A stretch of DNA of 64,000 nucleotides from Sphingomonas sp. SORGH_AS_0950 (GTDB lineage Bacteria > Pseudomonadota > Alphaproteobacteria > Sphingomonadales > Sphingomonadaceae), in the NCBI RefSeq assembly GCF_030818415.1, contig NZ_JAUTAE010000001.1, forward strand, positions 3,250,001 to 3,314,000, written 5' to 3'. The position numbers and the translations under genes were made by a program. Positions 25,949-33,850 of this stretch are shown here, piece after piece; position 1 is the stretch's first letter; every line of letters begins with the position of its first letter. Below the pieces are notes generated by a model. It had not been told where the DNA came from. It saw nothing but the letters and a program-made list of their open reading frames with translations, and did not search any database.

Positions 25949-27039
25949 CGGACTTTGTCCGCCAATTCACGGTCGGCTATGACGATGACGGCATCCGGCT
26001 GGATCGCTGGTTCAAGCGGCATCTGCCCGACACCAGCTTCACCACCGTCGCCAAATGGGCCCGCACCGGCCAGCTGCGCGTCGACGGCGCGCGCGCCACG
26101 CCCGGCGACCGGATCGTCGCGGGTCAGGTCCTGCGTGTCCCGCCCGCCGAGCCTGCCCCCGCCGAAAGCAGCAAGCCGACGATGCGGCCGCGCAACGTGC
26201 TGTCCGAGGACGAGGAGTCGTTCGCGCGCGAGATGGTGATCCACAAGGATCGCGACGCGCTGGTCCTGAACAAGCCGCCGGGTCTGGCGACGCAAGGGGG
26301 GACCAAGACGACCACCCATGTCGACGGCCTGCTCGACGCGCTGCAATTCGAGGCGGAGGGGCGGCCCAAGCTGGTCCACCGGCTCGACAAGGATACCTCG
26401 GGCGCGCTGCTCGTCGCGCGCAATGCCCGCGCGGCGGCGTTCTTCGCCAAGGCGTTTTCGGGGCGGACCGCCAAGAAGATCTACTGGGCGCTGGTCGTCG
26501 GCGTCCCCTCGATCGAGGACGGCACGATCGAACTGCCCATCGCCAAGCAGCCGGGCACCGGCGGCGAGAAGATGCATGTCGACGAGGAGAATGGCCAGGC
26601 GGCGCGCTCGCGCTACCGGGTGATCGAGCGGGCGGGCAATCGCTGCTGCTGGGTCGAGTTGCAACCGTTCACCGGCCGCACCCACCAGCTGCGCGTGCAC
26701 ATGGCGGCGATCGGGCATCCGATCGTCGGCGACGGCAAATATGGCGGCGCGGCGGCGTTCCTGACCGGCGGGATCAGCCGCAAGATGCACCTGCACGCCC
26801 GGCGCATCCGGGTCGACCATCCCGATGGCGGCCGCATCGACCAGACCGCCGAACTGCCCAGCCACTTCGCCGAATCGATGAACCAGCTGGGCTTCGACGA
26901 GATTCGCGGCGACGTCCTGCCCCAGGACGAGGATCGCGGCCCCCCGCCCAAGGACGTGCTGAAGCAGCGCGCCAAGGCGCACGCCAAGCAATATCGCAAG
27001 GAACGCCGCGGCGAACGGCGCGGGCGGGGTTCGCGCTGA
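25945..27039 (+). CDS. RluA-family pseudouridine synthase (RluC-like)
   Basis: Converts specific uridines of rRNA to pseudouridine. It is 364 residues with an N-terminal S4 RNA-binding domain (GIRLDRWFKRHLPDTSFTTV) and a catalytic domain with Asp in HRLDKDTSGALL. The closing motif is FTGRTHQLRVHMAAIGHPIV. The basic C-terminal tail (KERRGERRGRGSR) is typical of alphaproteobacterial members. RluC versus RluD specificity cannot be fixed from sequence alone. Start coupled to crcB by ATGA. Confidence 0.92.
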   Translation: MTDFVRQFTVGYDDDGIRLDRWFKRHLPDTSFTTVAKWARTGQLRVDGARATPGDRIVAGQVLRVPPAEPAPAESSKPTMRPRNVLSEDEESFAREMVIHKDRDALVLNKPPGLATQGGTKTTTHVDGLLDALQFEAEGRPKLVHRLDKDTSGALLVARNARAAAFFAKAFSGRTAKKIYWALVVGVPSIEDGTIELPIAKQPGTGGEKMHVDEENGQAARSRYRVIERAGNRCCWVELQPFTGRTHQLRVHMAAIGHPIVGDGKYGGAAAFLTGGISRKMHLHARRIRVDHPDGGRIDQTAELPSHFAESMNQLGFDEIRGDVLPQDEDRGPPPKDVLKQRAKAHAKQYRKERRGERRGRGSR

Positions 27040-27045
27040 TTAGGA

Positions 27046-27618
27046 TCAGAAGGCGGGGGCGCGGCGGAGCAGATGCCGCCCCGTCCCCCGCAATATGAGG
27101 GTGGCCAGCGCATAACAGGCCAGTGCGCCCGCAATTCCGATCGGCAGCACCCAGAATCCGATCATTTCCGGTGTGGCGGGCGTATCCGCCAGGATGCCGA
27201 ATGCCGGTCCCTGAGGCAGCGACCATAGGCCGACATGGCTGGGGAAGAGCGGCTTGACGATTGCGACCGCCGCGAAGCTCAGCGCAATCAGATAGAGCAG
27301 CATGGCCACCAGCATGGCGCCAAACGCTGCCGCGCTCCGCCCCGACCGGACCAGCATCGCCGCGATCAGCGGAGCCGGGCGATCTTCGCCCAAGGCCCCC
27401 GCCAGCCGATATTCCTGGACGAAGCGCGCCGCGAGCGCATGCGGTGTACCAAGCGCGGCGATGCTGGCGTCGAGGCGCTCCGGGCTGGCGGCCAGGCTTT
27501 CGGCCAGGTGGCTTTCGATCTCGCGCACGATTCCTTCGCGATCCTCGCAAGGGATCGCCTGGAGCGACCAGCGCAGGCGGCGCACATAGTCGGCGATGAT
27601 ACGGGCAGGCTCGGTCAT
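27046..27618 (-). CDS. HAAS/DUF1700-like membrane protein
   Basis: Protein of 190 residues whose N-terminal ~80 residues form a small helical HAAS-like domain (YVRRLRWSLQAIP...REGIVREIESHLAES) followed by three or four membrane segments. This layout is regularly paired with PadR-type repressors, as here, where its start overlaps the padR stop in ATGA. The pair probably adjusts some membrane property, but the signal is unknown. Confidence 0.75.
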   Translation of the reverse strand: MTEPARIIADYVRRLRWSLQAIPCEDREGIVREIESHLAESLAASPERLDASIAALGTPHALAARFVQEYRLAGALGEDRPAPLIAAMLVRSGRSAAAFGAMLVAMLLYLIALSFAAVAIVKPLFPSHVGLWSLPQGPAFGILADTPATPEMIGFWVLPIGIAGALACYALATLILRGTGRHLLRRAPAF

Positions 27619-27959
27619 GGCTGATCCTCCACGAGAGTCGTGATGGTGGTGCGAAAATCAATCCAGGCTGCGCGCATCGCTTCGGCCAGCGCGGCGCCTT
27701 CGTCGGTCAGGCGATAATATTTGCGCGGATTGCCGCCCTCGGCGGGCAAATCCCAGCGGCCGATGATTCGCCCGGCCTTCTCCAGCCGATTGAGCAGGGG
27801 GTAGAGACTGCCTTCGCTGACCAACTCACCGGCCGACCGGATACGCGCGAGAATCTCCAAGCCATAAGCCTCGCCCCGCGACAGGACGGTCAGCAGAACC
27901 AGTTCCGCCGCTCCCTTGCGCAATTGCGACTGCCAGCTTGCCATGTCCATGAGGCGCAT
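27615..27959 (-). CDS. PadR-family transcriptional repressor
   Basis: Winged-helix regulator of about 114 residues. Typical PadR features are KGAAELVLLTVLSRGEAYGLEIL, the recognition segment ELVSEGSLYPLLNRLEKAGRI and wing RKYYRLTDEGAA. Likely represses its own operon with the HAAS-like gene. Start may be ATG 27959, 27950 or 27944; none has a strong ribosome-binding site. A palindrome lies 15 bases upstream. Confidence 0.88.
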   Translation of the reverse strand: MRLMDMASWQSQLRKGAAELVLLTVLSRGEAYGLEILARIRSAGELVSEGSLYPLLNRLEKAGRIIGRWDLPAEGGNPRKYYRLTDEGAALAEAMRAAWIDFRTTITTLVEDQP

Positions 27960-27973
27960 GATGTTGCAATATG

Positions 27974-27988
27974 CCTTGCTATGCAAGG
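27974..27988. promoter_or_regulatory. Candidate PadR operator
   Basis: The perfect palindrome CCTTGC-TAT-GCAAGG lies just upstream of padR and is flanked by TTGCAATAT and TACATTGT. The PadR family commonly binds TTGC/GCAA-type palindromes at its own promoter. Autoregulation is inferred. Confidence 0.5.
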
Positions 27989-28010
27989 TACATTGTGACG
28001 ATATGGCAAG

Positions 28011-28042
28011 AGCCCCGCCGACCCAGGGTCGACGGGGCTCTT
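28011..28042 (-). terminator. Terminator between padR and the glycine-zipper gene
   Basis: The stem AGCCCCGCCGACC / GGTCGACGGGGCT (one mismatch) has a CAG loop. It lies past the stop of the minus-strand glycine-zipper gene; the T tract is short. Confidence 0.55.
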
Positions 28043-28082
28043 CCTGGTCATAGCGGAGGGCGCTTGCTCTGCGCCTTCGCGA

Positions 28083-28475
28083 TTAACGGCAATAGCCGGG
28101 ATTGTTCGACTTTTCGATCGCGTGACCGGCCAGTGCACCCGCGCCGCCGCCCAGGATCGTGCCGAGCGTCCGGTCGCCGCGCGTGTCGATCGTCCGGCCC
28201 AGCAGGCCGCCCGCGATCGCGCCGACGATGGTGCCGGTGGTGCCGCTGTTGCAGCGCTGCGGACCACGGTTGTAATAGCCGCGGTCATAGCCGCCGCGAC
28301 GGTCGTAATAGCCACGGTCATAGCGCGGGCCACGGTTGTAGCCGTCATAATAGGCATCGCCATAGGCGCGCTCATAGCGGTCGCCATAATAACGCTGCGC
28401 CGAGGCGGCGGTCGGAACCATCGCCGTCGCGCCGACGGCAAGGGCAGCGGCTGCGAGCGAGAGCTTCTTGAACAT
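28083..28475 (-). CDS. Glycine-zipper 2TM envelope protein (copy 3)
   Basis: Secreted 130-residue protein. Signal peptide ends AASAQ, followed by a Tyr/Gly/Arg-rich repeat region (YDRGYYDRRGGYDRGYYNRG) and the glycine zipper (GTTGTIVGAIAGGLLGRTID, GGGAGALAGHAIEKS). The zipper is closest in wording to copy 1 (both have GRTIDTRGDRTLGT), so these are paralogues. GGGAGAAGACG precedes the ATG. Confidence 0.75.
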   Translation of the reverse strand: MFKKLSLAAAALAVGATAMVPTAASAQRYYGDRYERAYGDAYYDGYNRGPRYDRGYYDRRGGYDRGYYNRGPQRCNSGTTGTIVGAIAGGLLGRTIDTRGDRTLGTILGGGAGALAGHAIEKSNNPGYCR

Positions 28476-28639
28476 CGTCTTCTCCCTTGATCTTCAATCC
28501 GGCGGCGAAGGGACCAATCCCGTCGTCGTTGATGCTCTTCTGCCCGATTCGCCATGATGCGATGCTGAATGCGTTTGTTAGCTATCGTTCATGTACGAGG
28601 GCGCTTCCCCCGCCGCGACCTTGCCGATAGGACGGGCCG

Positions 28640-29305
28640 ATGACGCGCCCGCGCCTTGCCCTGTTCGATTGCGACGGCACCCTTGTCGACAGCCAAGCCA
28701 ATATCTGCCTTGCCGCCGTCAAGGCGTTCGCCCTGTCCGGCCTCACCCCACCGCCCGCACCGGCAATTCGCCGGATCGTCGGGCTGAGCCTGGTCGAGGC
28801 GATGCGCGTGCTCGCCCCCGACCAGCCCGACGAGGCGCATCACCGGCTGGCCAGCGATTACAAGGCGGCGTTCTTCCGCCTGCGCACCGAAGGCGCGATG
28901 GCGCCCGAGCCGCTGTTCGACGGTATCCCCGCGCTGCTCGACCATCTGGCGGGGGAGGGCTGGCTGATGGGCGTGGCGACCGGCAAGTCGGACCGGGGGC
29001 TTGCCCGCGTGCTGGCCGAACATGGCCTGGCGCATCATTTCGTCACGTTGCAGACCGCCGACCGGCACCCCTCAAAACCCGATCCCGCGATGGTCTTTGC
29101 CGCCATGGCCGAGACGGGGGTGGCCGCGGCGGACGTGGCGATGATCGGCGATACGAGTTTCGACATGGCGATGGGCAAGGCGGCGGGCGCCTTCGCGGTC
29201 GGCGTGGCCTGGGGATATCATGACGTGCACGAACTGGTGAATGCGGGCGCGCAGGTCGTCGCGCAGGACGTGGCCGATCTGCCTGCGCTGCTGGTGCGGG
29301 CATGA
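28640..29305 (+). CDS. HAD-family hydrolase, phosphoglycolate-phosphatase-like
   Basis: HAD subfamily IA phosphatase, 221 residues. Nucleophile and acid Asp are D10 and D12 in FDCDGTLVDS; motif II Ser/Thr is in GVATGKSD, motif III Lys in HPSKPDP and motif IV Asp in MIGDTSFDM. Possible substrates are phosphoglycolate or other small phosphate esters. It is followed by two overlapping genes (four-base overlaps) and appears to form an operon with the ATP12-family gene. Confidence 0.88.
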   Translation: MTRPRLALFDCDGTLVDSQANICLAAVKAFALSGLTPPPAPAIRRIVGLSLVEAMRVLAPDQPDEAHHRLASDYKAAFFRLRTEGAMAPEPLFDGIPALLDHLAGEGWLMGVATGKSDRGLARVLAEHGLAHHFVTLQTADRHPSKPDPAMVFAAMAETGVAAADVAMIGDTSFDMAMGKAAGAFAVGVAWGYHDVHELVNAGAQVVAQDVADLPALLVRA

Positions 29306-29517
29306 GCGCGGATAGCCGCGCGCGGCGGCACTGGTTCATCATCACAGGCGTCCGCCTGGTCGGCGTGGCGGGGGCGCTGTTCGGCATCGTGCTGGCCTCG
29401 CGCGGGTTGGCCTGGCCGCAAAAGGCGCTGGGCGTCGCCATTGTCCTGTCGGCCTTGGCGATGATCGCGGTCGTGCCCGCCGGGCTGGCGCATCGCTGGC
29501 GGAGTGGTGCGGAATGA
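29302..29517 (+). CDS. Small two-span membrane protein
   Basis: A 71-residue protein with two hydrophobic helices (IITGVRLVGVAGALFGIVLA and ALGVAIVLSALAMIAVVPAG) and a basic N terminus. It is translationally coupled on both sides (ATGA overlaps with the HAD gene and the ATP12-family gene), which supports it being real. No family recognised. Confidence 0.7.
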   Translation: MSADSRARRHWFIITGVRLVGVAGALFGIVLASRGLAWPQKALGVAIVLSALAMIAVVPAGLAHRWRSGAE

Positions 29518-30197
29518 AGCGGTTCTGGACGAATGTCGGCGTCGATGCCGATCGGGTGGTCCGGCTGGACGATCGGCCGGTGCGCACGCCGGGCCGTGCG
29601 CCGCTGGCCTTGCCGACGCCCGCGCTGGCCGAGGCGGTGGCGGGGGAATGGCGCGCGGTCGAGGAGACGGTGGACCCGCGCGCCATGCCGCTGACCGGGC
29701 TGGCCAATGCCGCGATCGACCGGATCGGCCCGGACCCGGCGCCCTTTGCGCAGGGGCTGGCGCGCTATGCCGAAACCGACCTGCTCTGCTACCGCGCCGA
29801 CTCGCCGCCCGAACTGGTCGAGCGGCAGGACCGGGTGTGGAACCCGCTGCTCGACTGGGCGCGCGATCGCTACGACGTGCATTTCACGCTGGTGAGCGGG
29901 ATCATGCACCGGCCCCAGCCCGATGCGACGGTCGATCGGCTGGCGCAGGCGGTGGCGGCGCTCGATGCCTTCCGGCTGGCGGCGCTGTCGCCGGTGGTGA
30001 CGATCACCGGCTCGCTGGTCCTGGCGCTGGCGCTGCTGGAGGGCGCGGCGGAGCCCGATGCGGTGTGGATCGCCGCGCATGTCGACGAGGATTTTCAGGC
30101 CGAGATATGGGGCGAGGACTATCTCGCCATCGAGGCGCGCGAAGGCAAAAGACGCGAGTTCGACGCGGCCGTGCGGTTTCTGGCGGCGCTGGGGTAG
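29514..30197 (+). CDS. ATP12-family F1-ATPase assembly chaperone
   Basis: Homologue of mitochondrial Atp12, which binds the F1 alpha subunit before assembly, 227 residues. Typical parts are KRFWTNVGVD, VDPRAMPLTGLANAAID, RYAETDLLCYRAD, WNPLLDWARDRY and GSLVLALALLEG. The family is shared between alphaproteobacteria and mitochondria. It is the last gene of the three-gene operon; a long tandem repeat follows. Confidence 0.92.
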   Translation: MKRFWTNVGVDADRVVRLDDRPVRTPGRAPLALPTPALAEAVAGEWRAVEETVDPRAMPLTGLANAAIDRIGPDPAPFAQGLARYAETDLLCYRADSPPELVERQDRVWNPLLDWARDRYDVHFTLVSGIMHRPQPDATVDRLAQAVAALDAFRLAALSPVVTITGSLVLALALLEGAAEPDAVWIAAHVDEDFQAEIWGEDYLAIEAREGKRREFDAAVRFLAALG

Positions 30198-30203
30198 GGG
30201 CGT

Positions 30204-30715
30204 GGGCTTCGACTTCGCTCAGCCCGAACGGGGGTGGGGCGTGAGGCGGGGATTTCTACTGGCAAGCCACGCCCTCCGTTCGCACTGAGCAAAGTCGAAG
30301 TGCACGGGATTCGTTTGCGGCCAGGCTTTCGCTTGGGCTTCTACTTAGCTCAGCCTGAACGGAGGTGGGGCGTGAGGAGAGGCTTTCTGCTGGTACGCCA
30401 TGCCCGCCGTTCGCACTGAGCGAAGTCGAAGTGCACGGGATTCGTCTGCGGCGAGGCTTTCGCTTGGGCTTCGACTTCGCTCAGCCTGAACGGGGGGTGG
30501 GGCGCGAGGAGAGGCTTTCTGCTGGCACGCCCGCCTTCCGTTCGCACTGAGCGAAGTCGAAGTGCGCGGGACTCGTTTGCGGCCCGGCTTTCCCTTGGGC
30601 TTCGACTTCGCTCAGCCTGAACGGAGGTGGGGGGTGAGGAGAAGCTCTCTGCTGGCACGCCACCCCCGCCGTTCGCACGGCGCGAAGGCGAAGGGCGCGC
30701 CCGGCACCCATCCCG
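30204..30715. repeat. Four tandem 131-bp units built from family A repeats
   Basis: Units begin at 30204, 30335, 30466 and 30597, each with GGGCTT(C)GACTTCGCTCAG, and are spaced by exactly 131 bases. Each carries a left arm CTTCGACTTCGCTCAGCCTG, an AGGCTTTC(T)GCTGG(C)ACGCC segment and a right arm ACTGAGCGAAGTCGAAGTGC. The last unit is truncated and its right arm is degenerate. The array occupies the 520-base gap between the ATP12-family gene and gmk; no gene is seen in it. Confidence 0.9.
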
Positions 30716-30718
30716 TAG

Positions 30719-31378
30719 TTACTTCGTGGTCAGCTTCCGGATGAATCCGATCAGCCCGGTCTGGCGCGAACGCTTCAGTCGTTCGGCCTGGAGGATGGTC
30801 TTCACCCCCTGGAAACACTGTTCCACATCGTCATTGACCAGGACATAGTCATAGCCGTCCCAGTGGCTGACCTCATTGGTCGCACGGGCCATGCGCGCGT
30901 CGATCACCGCCACCGAGTCGGTCGCGCGGCGCTCGAGTCGCTGGCGCAGTTCCTCCATCGAGGGGGGGAAGATGAAGACGCGGACCACGTCGCCGCCCGC
31001 AATCTGGAACAGCTGCTGCGCGCCCTGCCAGTCGATGTCGAACAGCACGTCCTTGCCGGCCGCCAGCATCGCCTCGACCTGCGCGCGCGGCGTGCCGTAG
31101 CGATTGTCGAAGACATGCGCCCATTCCAGGAACTCGTCATTCGCCACCATGTGGCGAAATTGCTCGAGGTCGACGAAGTGATAGTCCTTGCCGTCCTCTT
31201 CGCCGGGACGGATCGGACGGGTCGTCGCCGACACTGACATCTGAAGGCCCGCATCGTCTGCCAGCAGCTTACGCGCGATGGTCGACTTGCCCGCGCCCGA
31301 GGGAGAGGACAGCACGAACAACATGCCGCGGCGCTTCAACTTGTGGGGATCGTCGGGATTGGCGGGCGAATTGGGCAT
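30719..31378 (-). CDS. gmk: Guanylate kinase
   Basis: Phosphorylates GMP to GDP, 219 residues. The P-loop is SSPSGAGKST (about residues 24-33). The GMP-binding region has TTRPIRPGEEDGKDYHFV and the lid/C-terminal core VFIFPPSMEELRQRLERR. Start MPNSPANPDDPHKL is the natural end; the longer open frame reads into the next gene. Its stop lies four bases from the tandem repeat array. Confidence 0.95.
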   Translation of the reverse strand: MPNSPANPDDPHKLKRRGMLFVLSSPSGAGKSTIARKLLADDAGLQMSVSATTRPIRPGEEDGKDYHFVDLEQFRHMVANDEFLEWAHVFDNRYGTPRAQVEAMLAAGKDVLFDIDWQGAQQLFQIAGGDVVRVFIFPPSMEELRQRLERRATDSVAVIDARMARATNEVSHWDGYDYVLVNDDVEQCFQGVKTILQAERLKRSRQTGLIGFIRKLTTK

Positions 31379-31457
31379 GGCTGCCTTTGACGCACGCCAC
31401 CGCAGCGCGTCAAGCCATGGCTGACGCGCTGCGACAGGTCGAAGGCGATCGGGCGCG

Positions 31458-31667
31458 TCAATAGCGCGTGGTGGTCGCCTTGCTGGCCTTGTGGCGGTCA
31501 TAGGCCTTCTTGGCCGCATAGCCGCCGCCGAGCAGCAGGCCGAGCGGGCCCAGCCGCCGCATGCCGCCCACCGCCAGCGCACCTAGCGCGGCACCCTTCA
31601 GCCCGTCATTGCCTTCGCGACGGCTGACTTCACGCCCGACCAGCGCACCGATGATTCGTCCGATCAT
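31458..31667 (-). CDS. Small Gly/Ala-rich protein
   Basis: Uncharacterised 69-residue protein (MIGRIIGALVGREVSRREG then GLKGAALGALAVGGMRRLG and a basic tail). Glycine-rich amphipathic stretches suggest membrane association. Its ATG overlaps the stop of the neighbouring 69-residue gene by four bases, so both are translated together; neither has a recognised family. Confidence 0.6.
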   Translation of the reverse strand: MIGRIIGALVGREVSRREGNDGLKGAALGALAVGGMRRLGPLGLLLGGGYAAKKAYDRHKASKATTTRY

Positions 31668-31873
31668 TGCACCTCTCCAAAAACCCGGTCCTTGAGCTCG
31701 CCCGCGCCGCGCAGCACCGCCCAGCCCACCGCGTAGGTGATGGCCAGCGGCAGCACGACCTTCAGGACATTGGCGGTCACCGCGCCGATGATCGCGCCGT
31801 CGGCGACGCCATCGTCGCCCGACAGACCGTCGATCGCGGAACCGACCAGCGCGCCGATAGTGGTTGCACCCAT
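31664..31873 (-). CDS. Small membrane protein
   Basis: Uncharacterised 69-residue protein (MGATTIGALVGSAIDGLSGD, VVLPLAITYAVGWAVL). One clear hydrophobic helix near the C terminus and glycine-spaced residues at the N terminus. A GAGGGG ribosome-binding site precedes ATG 31873; ATG 31888 is an alternative. Coupled with the next gene by ATGA. Confidence 0.6.
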   Translation of the reverse strand: MGATTIGALVGSAIDGLSGDDGVADGAIIGAVTANVLKVVLPLAITYAVGWAVLRGAGELKDRVFGEVQ

Positions 31874-31962
31874 TGCTCTGCCCCTCATTGCTCAAGGCAG
31901 GAAAAGCGCGGGAGGGGCGATGGGTTCCGTGCGCATCGGCGGTCCTGCGCGCGACGTGATCC

Positions 31963-32925
31963 TCAGCCCTTGGCCGCGACCTTGGCCTCGATCGCATCCC
32001 AGATCATGGCGGCGACATCGGTGCCGTCGAATTTCTCGATCGCGACGATGCCGGTGGGGGAGGTGACGTTGATCTCGGTCAGCCATTCGCCGCCGATCAC
32101 GTCGATCCCGACGAACAACAGCCCGCGCCGCTTCAGCTCCGGCCCCAGCACCGAGCAGATCTCGCGTTCGCGCGCCGTCAGCTCGGTCTTCTCCGCCGAG
32201 CCGCCGACCGCCAGGTTGGAGCGGATCTCACCCTCGCCCGGCAGGCGGTTGATCGCGCCCGCGACCTCGCCGTCGATCAGGACGATCCGCTTGTCGCCCT
32301 TCGCTACCGCCGGAAGGAACGCCTGCACCATATGCGGTTCGCGATATGCGGTGTTGAACACCTCGATCAGCGCGGACAGGTTCGCGCCGTCGCGCCCGAC
32401 CTTGAAGATCGCCTTGCCGCCATTGCCGTGCAACGGCTTGATGACGATCTCGCCATGCTGGGCCAGGAACGCCCGCGCCTCGTCCAGCGAACGGGTGACG
32501 AGCGTCGGCGGCATGAATTGCGGATAGTCGAGGACGAAGACCTTTTCCGGCGCGTTGCGCACGCTGCGCGGATTGTTGACGACCAGCGTCTTCTCGGCGA
32601 CCCGCTCCAGCAAATGGGTGGCGGTGATATAGCCCAGGTCGAAGGGCGGGTCCTGGCGCATCAGCACGACATCGGCCTCGTCGCCCAGGTCCAGCTTCAC
32701 CGGCTCGCCGAAGCTATAATGATCGCCCGCGACCCGTTGCACGGTGACGGGATGCGCCTTGGTCCAGAGATGCCCGTCCGACCAGTTGAGGTCGCCCGCA
32801 TCATAATGGAACAGCTTGTGTCCCCGTGCCTGCGCCGACAGCATCAGCGCGAAGCTCGAGTCCCCGGCGATATTGATCTGGTCCATCGGGTCCATCTGGA
32901 CAGCGACGGTCAGCGGCTTGGACAT
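31963..32925 (-). CDS. gshB: Glutathione synthetase
   Basis: ATP-grasp ligase joining gamma-glutamylcysteine and glycine, the second step of glutathione synthesis, 320 residues. Typical segments are TVAVQMDPMDQINIAGDSSFAL, VLMRQDPPFDLGYIT, EIVIKPLHGNGGKAIFKV and the C-terminal LLFVGIDVIGGEWLTEINVTSPTG with metal-binding Glu and Asn. No gshA in the window. Confidence 0.96.
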   Translation of the reverse strand: MSKPLTVAVQMDPMDQINIAGDSSFALMLSAQARGHKLFHYDAGDLNWSDGHLWTKAHPVTVQRVAGDHYSFGEPVKLDLGDEADVVLMRQDPPFDLGYITATHLLERVAEKTLVVNNPRSVRNAPEKVFVLDYPQFMPPTLVTRSLDEARAFLAQHGEIVIKPLHGNGGKAIFKVGRDGANLSALIEVFNTAYREPHMVQAFLPAVAKGDKRIVLIDGEVAGAINRLPGEGEIRSNLAVGGSAEKTELTAREREICSVLGPELKRRGLLFVGIDVIGGEWLTEINVTSPTGIVAIEKFDGTDVAAMIWDAIEAKVAAKG

Positions 32926-33012
32926 GGGGAGCGTTCCTTCCTTCGAACGGGTCTTTGGCAGGGGAGGTAATCCTTCGCCCCGCCCCTGTCACCCGCCCCT
33001 GTCACCCGCGCG

Positions 33013-33390
33013 TCACCCGCACCAGGCATTTTCGATGTGACGCGGCCGCGTACCCGGCGCGAGCAGGATGACGTCGACGCGGATATCGTCGCTCGGTCCC
33101 GCATAGGTCGCCATCAGGATTTCCGCCGCCGCCGCGACCCGCGCCAGCCGCCGTTCGTCGATCGCGAAGTCCAATTCCGCGGCGGTCTTGCGCGTCTTGA
33201 CCTCGACAAAGGCGACCAGCGATCCGCGCCGCGCGATCAGGTCGACCTCCCCCGCAGGCGTGCGGACCCGGCGGTCGAGAATGGTCCAGCCCTTCAGCCG
33301 CAGCCACCATGCGGCCAGGCGCTCGCCGCGTCGGCCCGACTCTTCGGCGGCACGGCGGTTCCGGCGGGGGCGAGGCGGAACGAGCGACAT
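33013..33390 (-). CDS. YraN family protein (UPF0102)
   Basis: Nuclease-like fold protein of 125 residues. The catalytic-like motif GEVDLIARRG...VAFVEVKTRK matches the UPF0102/YraN endonuclease-related family. The true function is unknown. It lies upstream of gshB in the same direction with a short repeat of CGCCCCTGTCACC units between. Often found next to rsmI, as here with one gene between. Confidence 0.88.
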   Translation of the reverse strand: MSLVPPRPRRNRRAAEESGRRGERLAAWWLRLKGWTILDRRVRTPAGEVDLIARRGSLVAFVEVKTRKTAAELDFAIDERRLARVAAAAEILMATYAGPSDDIRVDVILLAPGTRPRHIENAWCG

Positions 33391-33418
33391 GCGCCCCTGC
33401 TAACCCATGACCCGGTGG

Positions 33419-33787
33419 TCAGGCGAGGCTTTCCTCCGGCGATACCAGCCATTCCAGGGCGGATTCGGACGTTTCGAAGATGCGCAGATAGGGTTGCTTC
33501 ATCAGGCGCAGGATCTGCTGCCGTGCGATCGCGCTGTTGGTCACCATGCCGATGCGACGGGCGCGCGGGAAATTGCGCATATTGTTGTGCACGACCATGA
33601 CGGAATCGGACGGCTGGACGCGGATGACGCTCATATCGACGCGCAGGAGATAGCCGGGCACGAAGCCGCTGCGCCAGAAAGCGTCCGTCAGCTCATGGGC
33701 ATAGCGCGCCGCGATCTCGGGCGTGAACAGCCCTGTCCAGCGTATGTCCAGCAGGTTGATGTCGTGATGAAAATCGAAGGCGTACAT
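33419..33787 (-). CDS. Uncharacterised protein, STAS-like
   Basis: Cytosolic protein of 122 residues without signal or membrane segment. The sequence alternates strands and helices (MYAFDFHHDINLLDIRWTG, LLRVDMSVIRVQ, RARRIGMVTNSAIARQQILRLM), which suggests a SpoIIAA/STAS-like alpha-beta fold. That is a visual impression only. Located between rsmI and yraN on the same strand. Confidence 0.6.
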   Translation of the reverse strand: MYAFDFHHDINLLDIRWTGLFTPEIAARYAHELTDAFWRSGFVPGYLLRVDMSVIRVQPSDSVMVVHNNMRNFPRARRIGMVTNSAIARQQILRLMKQPYLRIFETSESALEWLVSPEESLA

Positions 33788-33850
33788 GAGGGAGCGGCTC
33801 CTGGCCCCGCCATGCGCCTGCGTCCCTTAGAAATTCCCTAACGCCGCATC

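Noticed and set aside
30204..30715. CRISPR array
   Set aside because: The 131-base period consists of near-identical units without unique spacers, and no cas genes are present.
33000..33012. Satellite-like repeat CGCCCCTGTCACC between gshB and yraN
   Set aside because: Only two to three short units; too little to call a repeat array.
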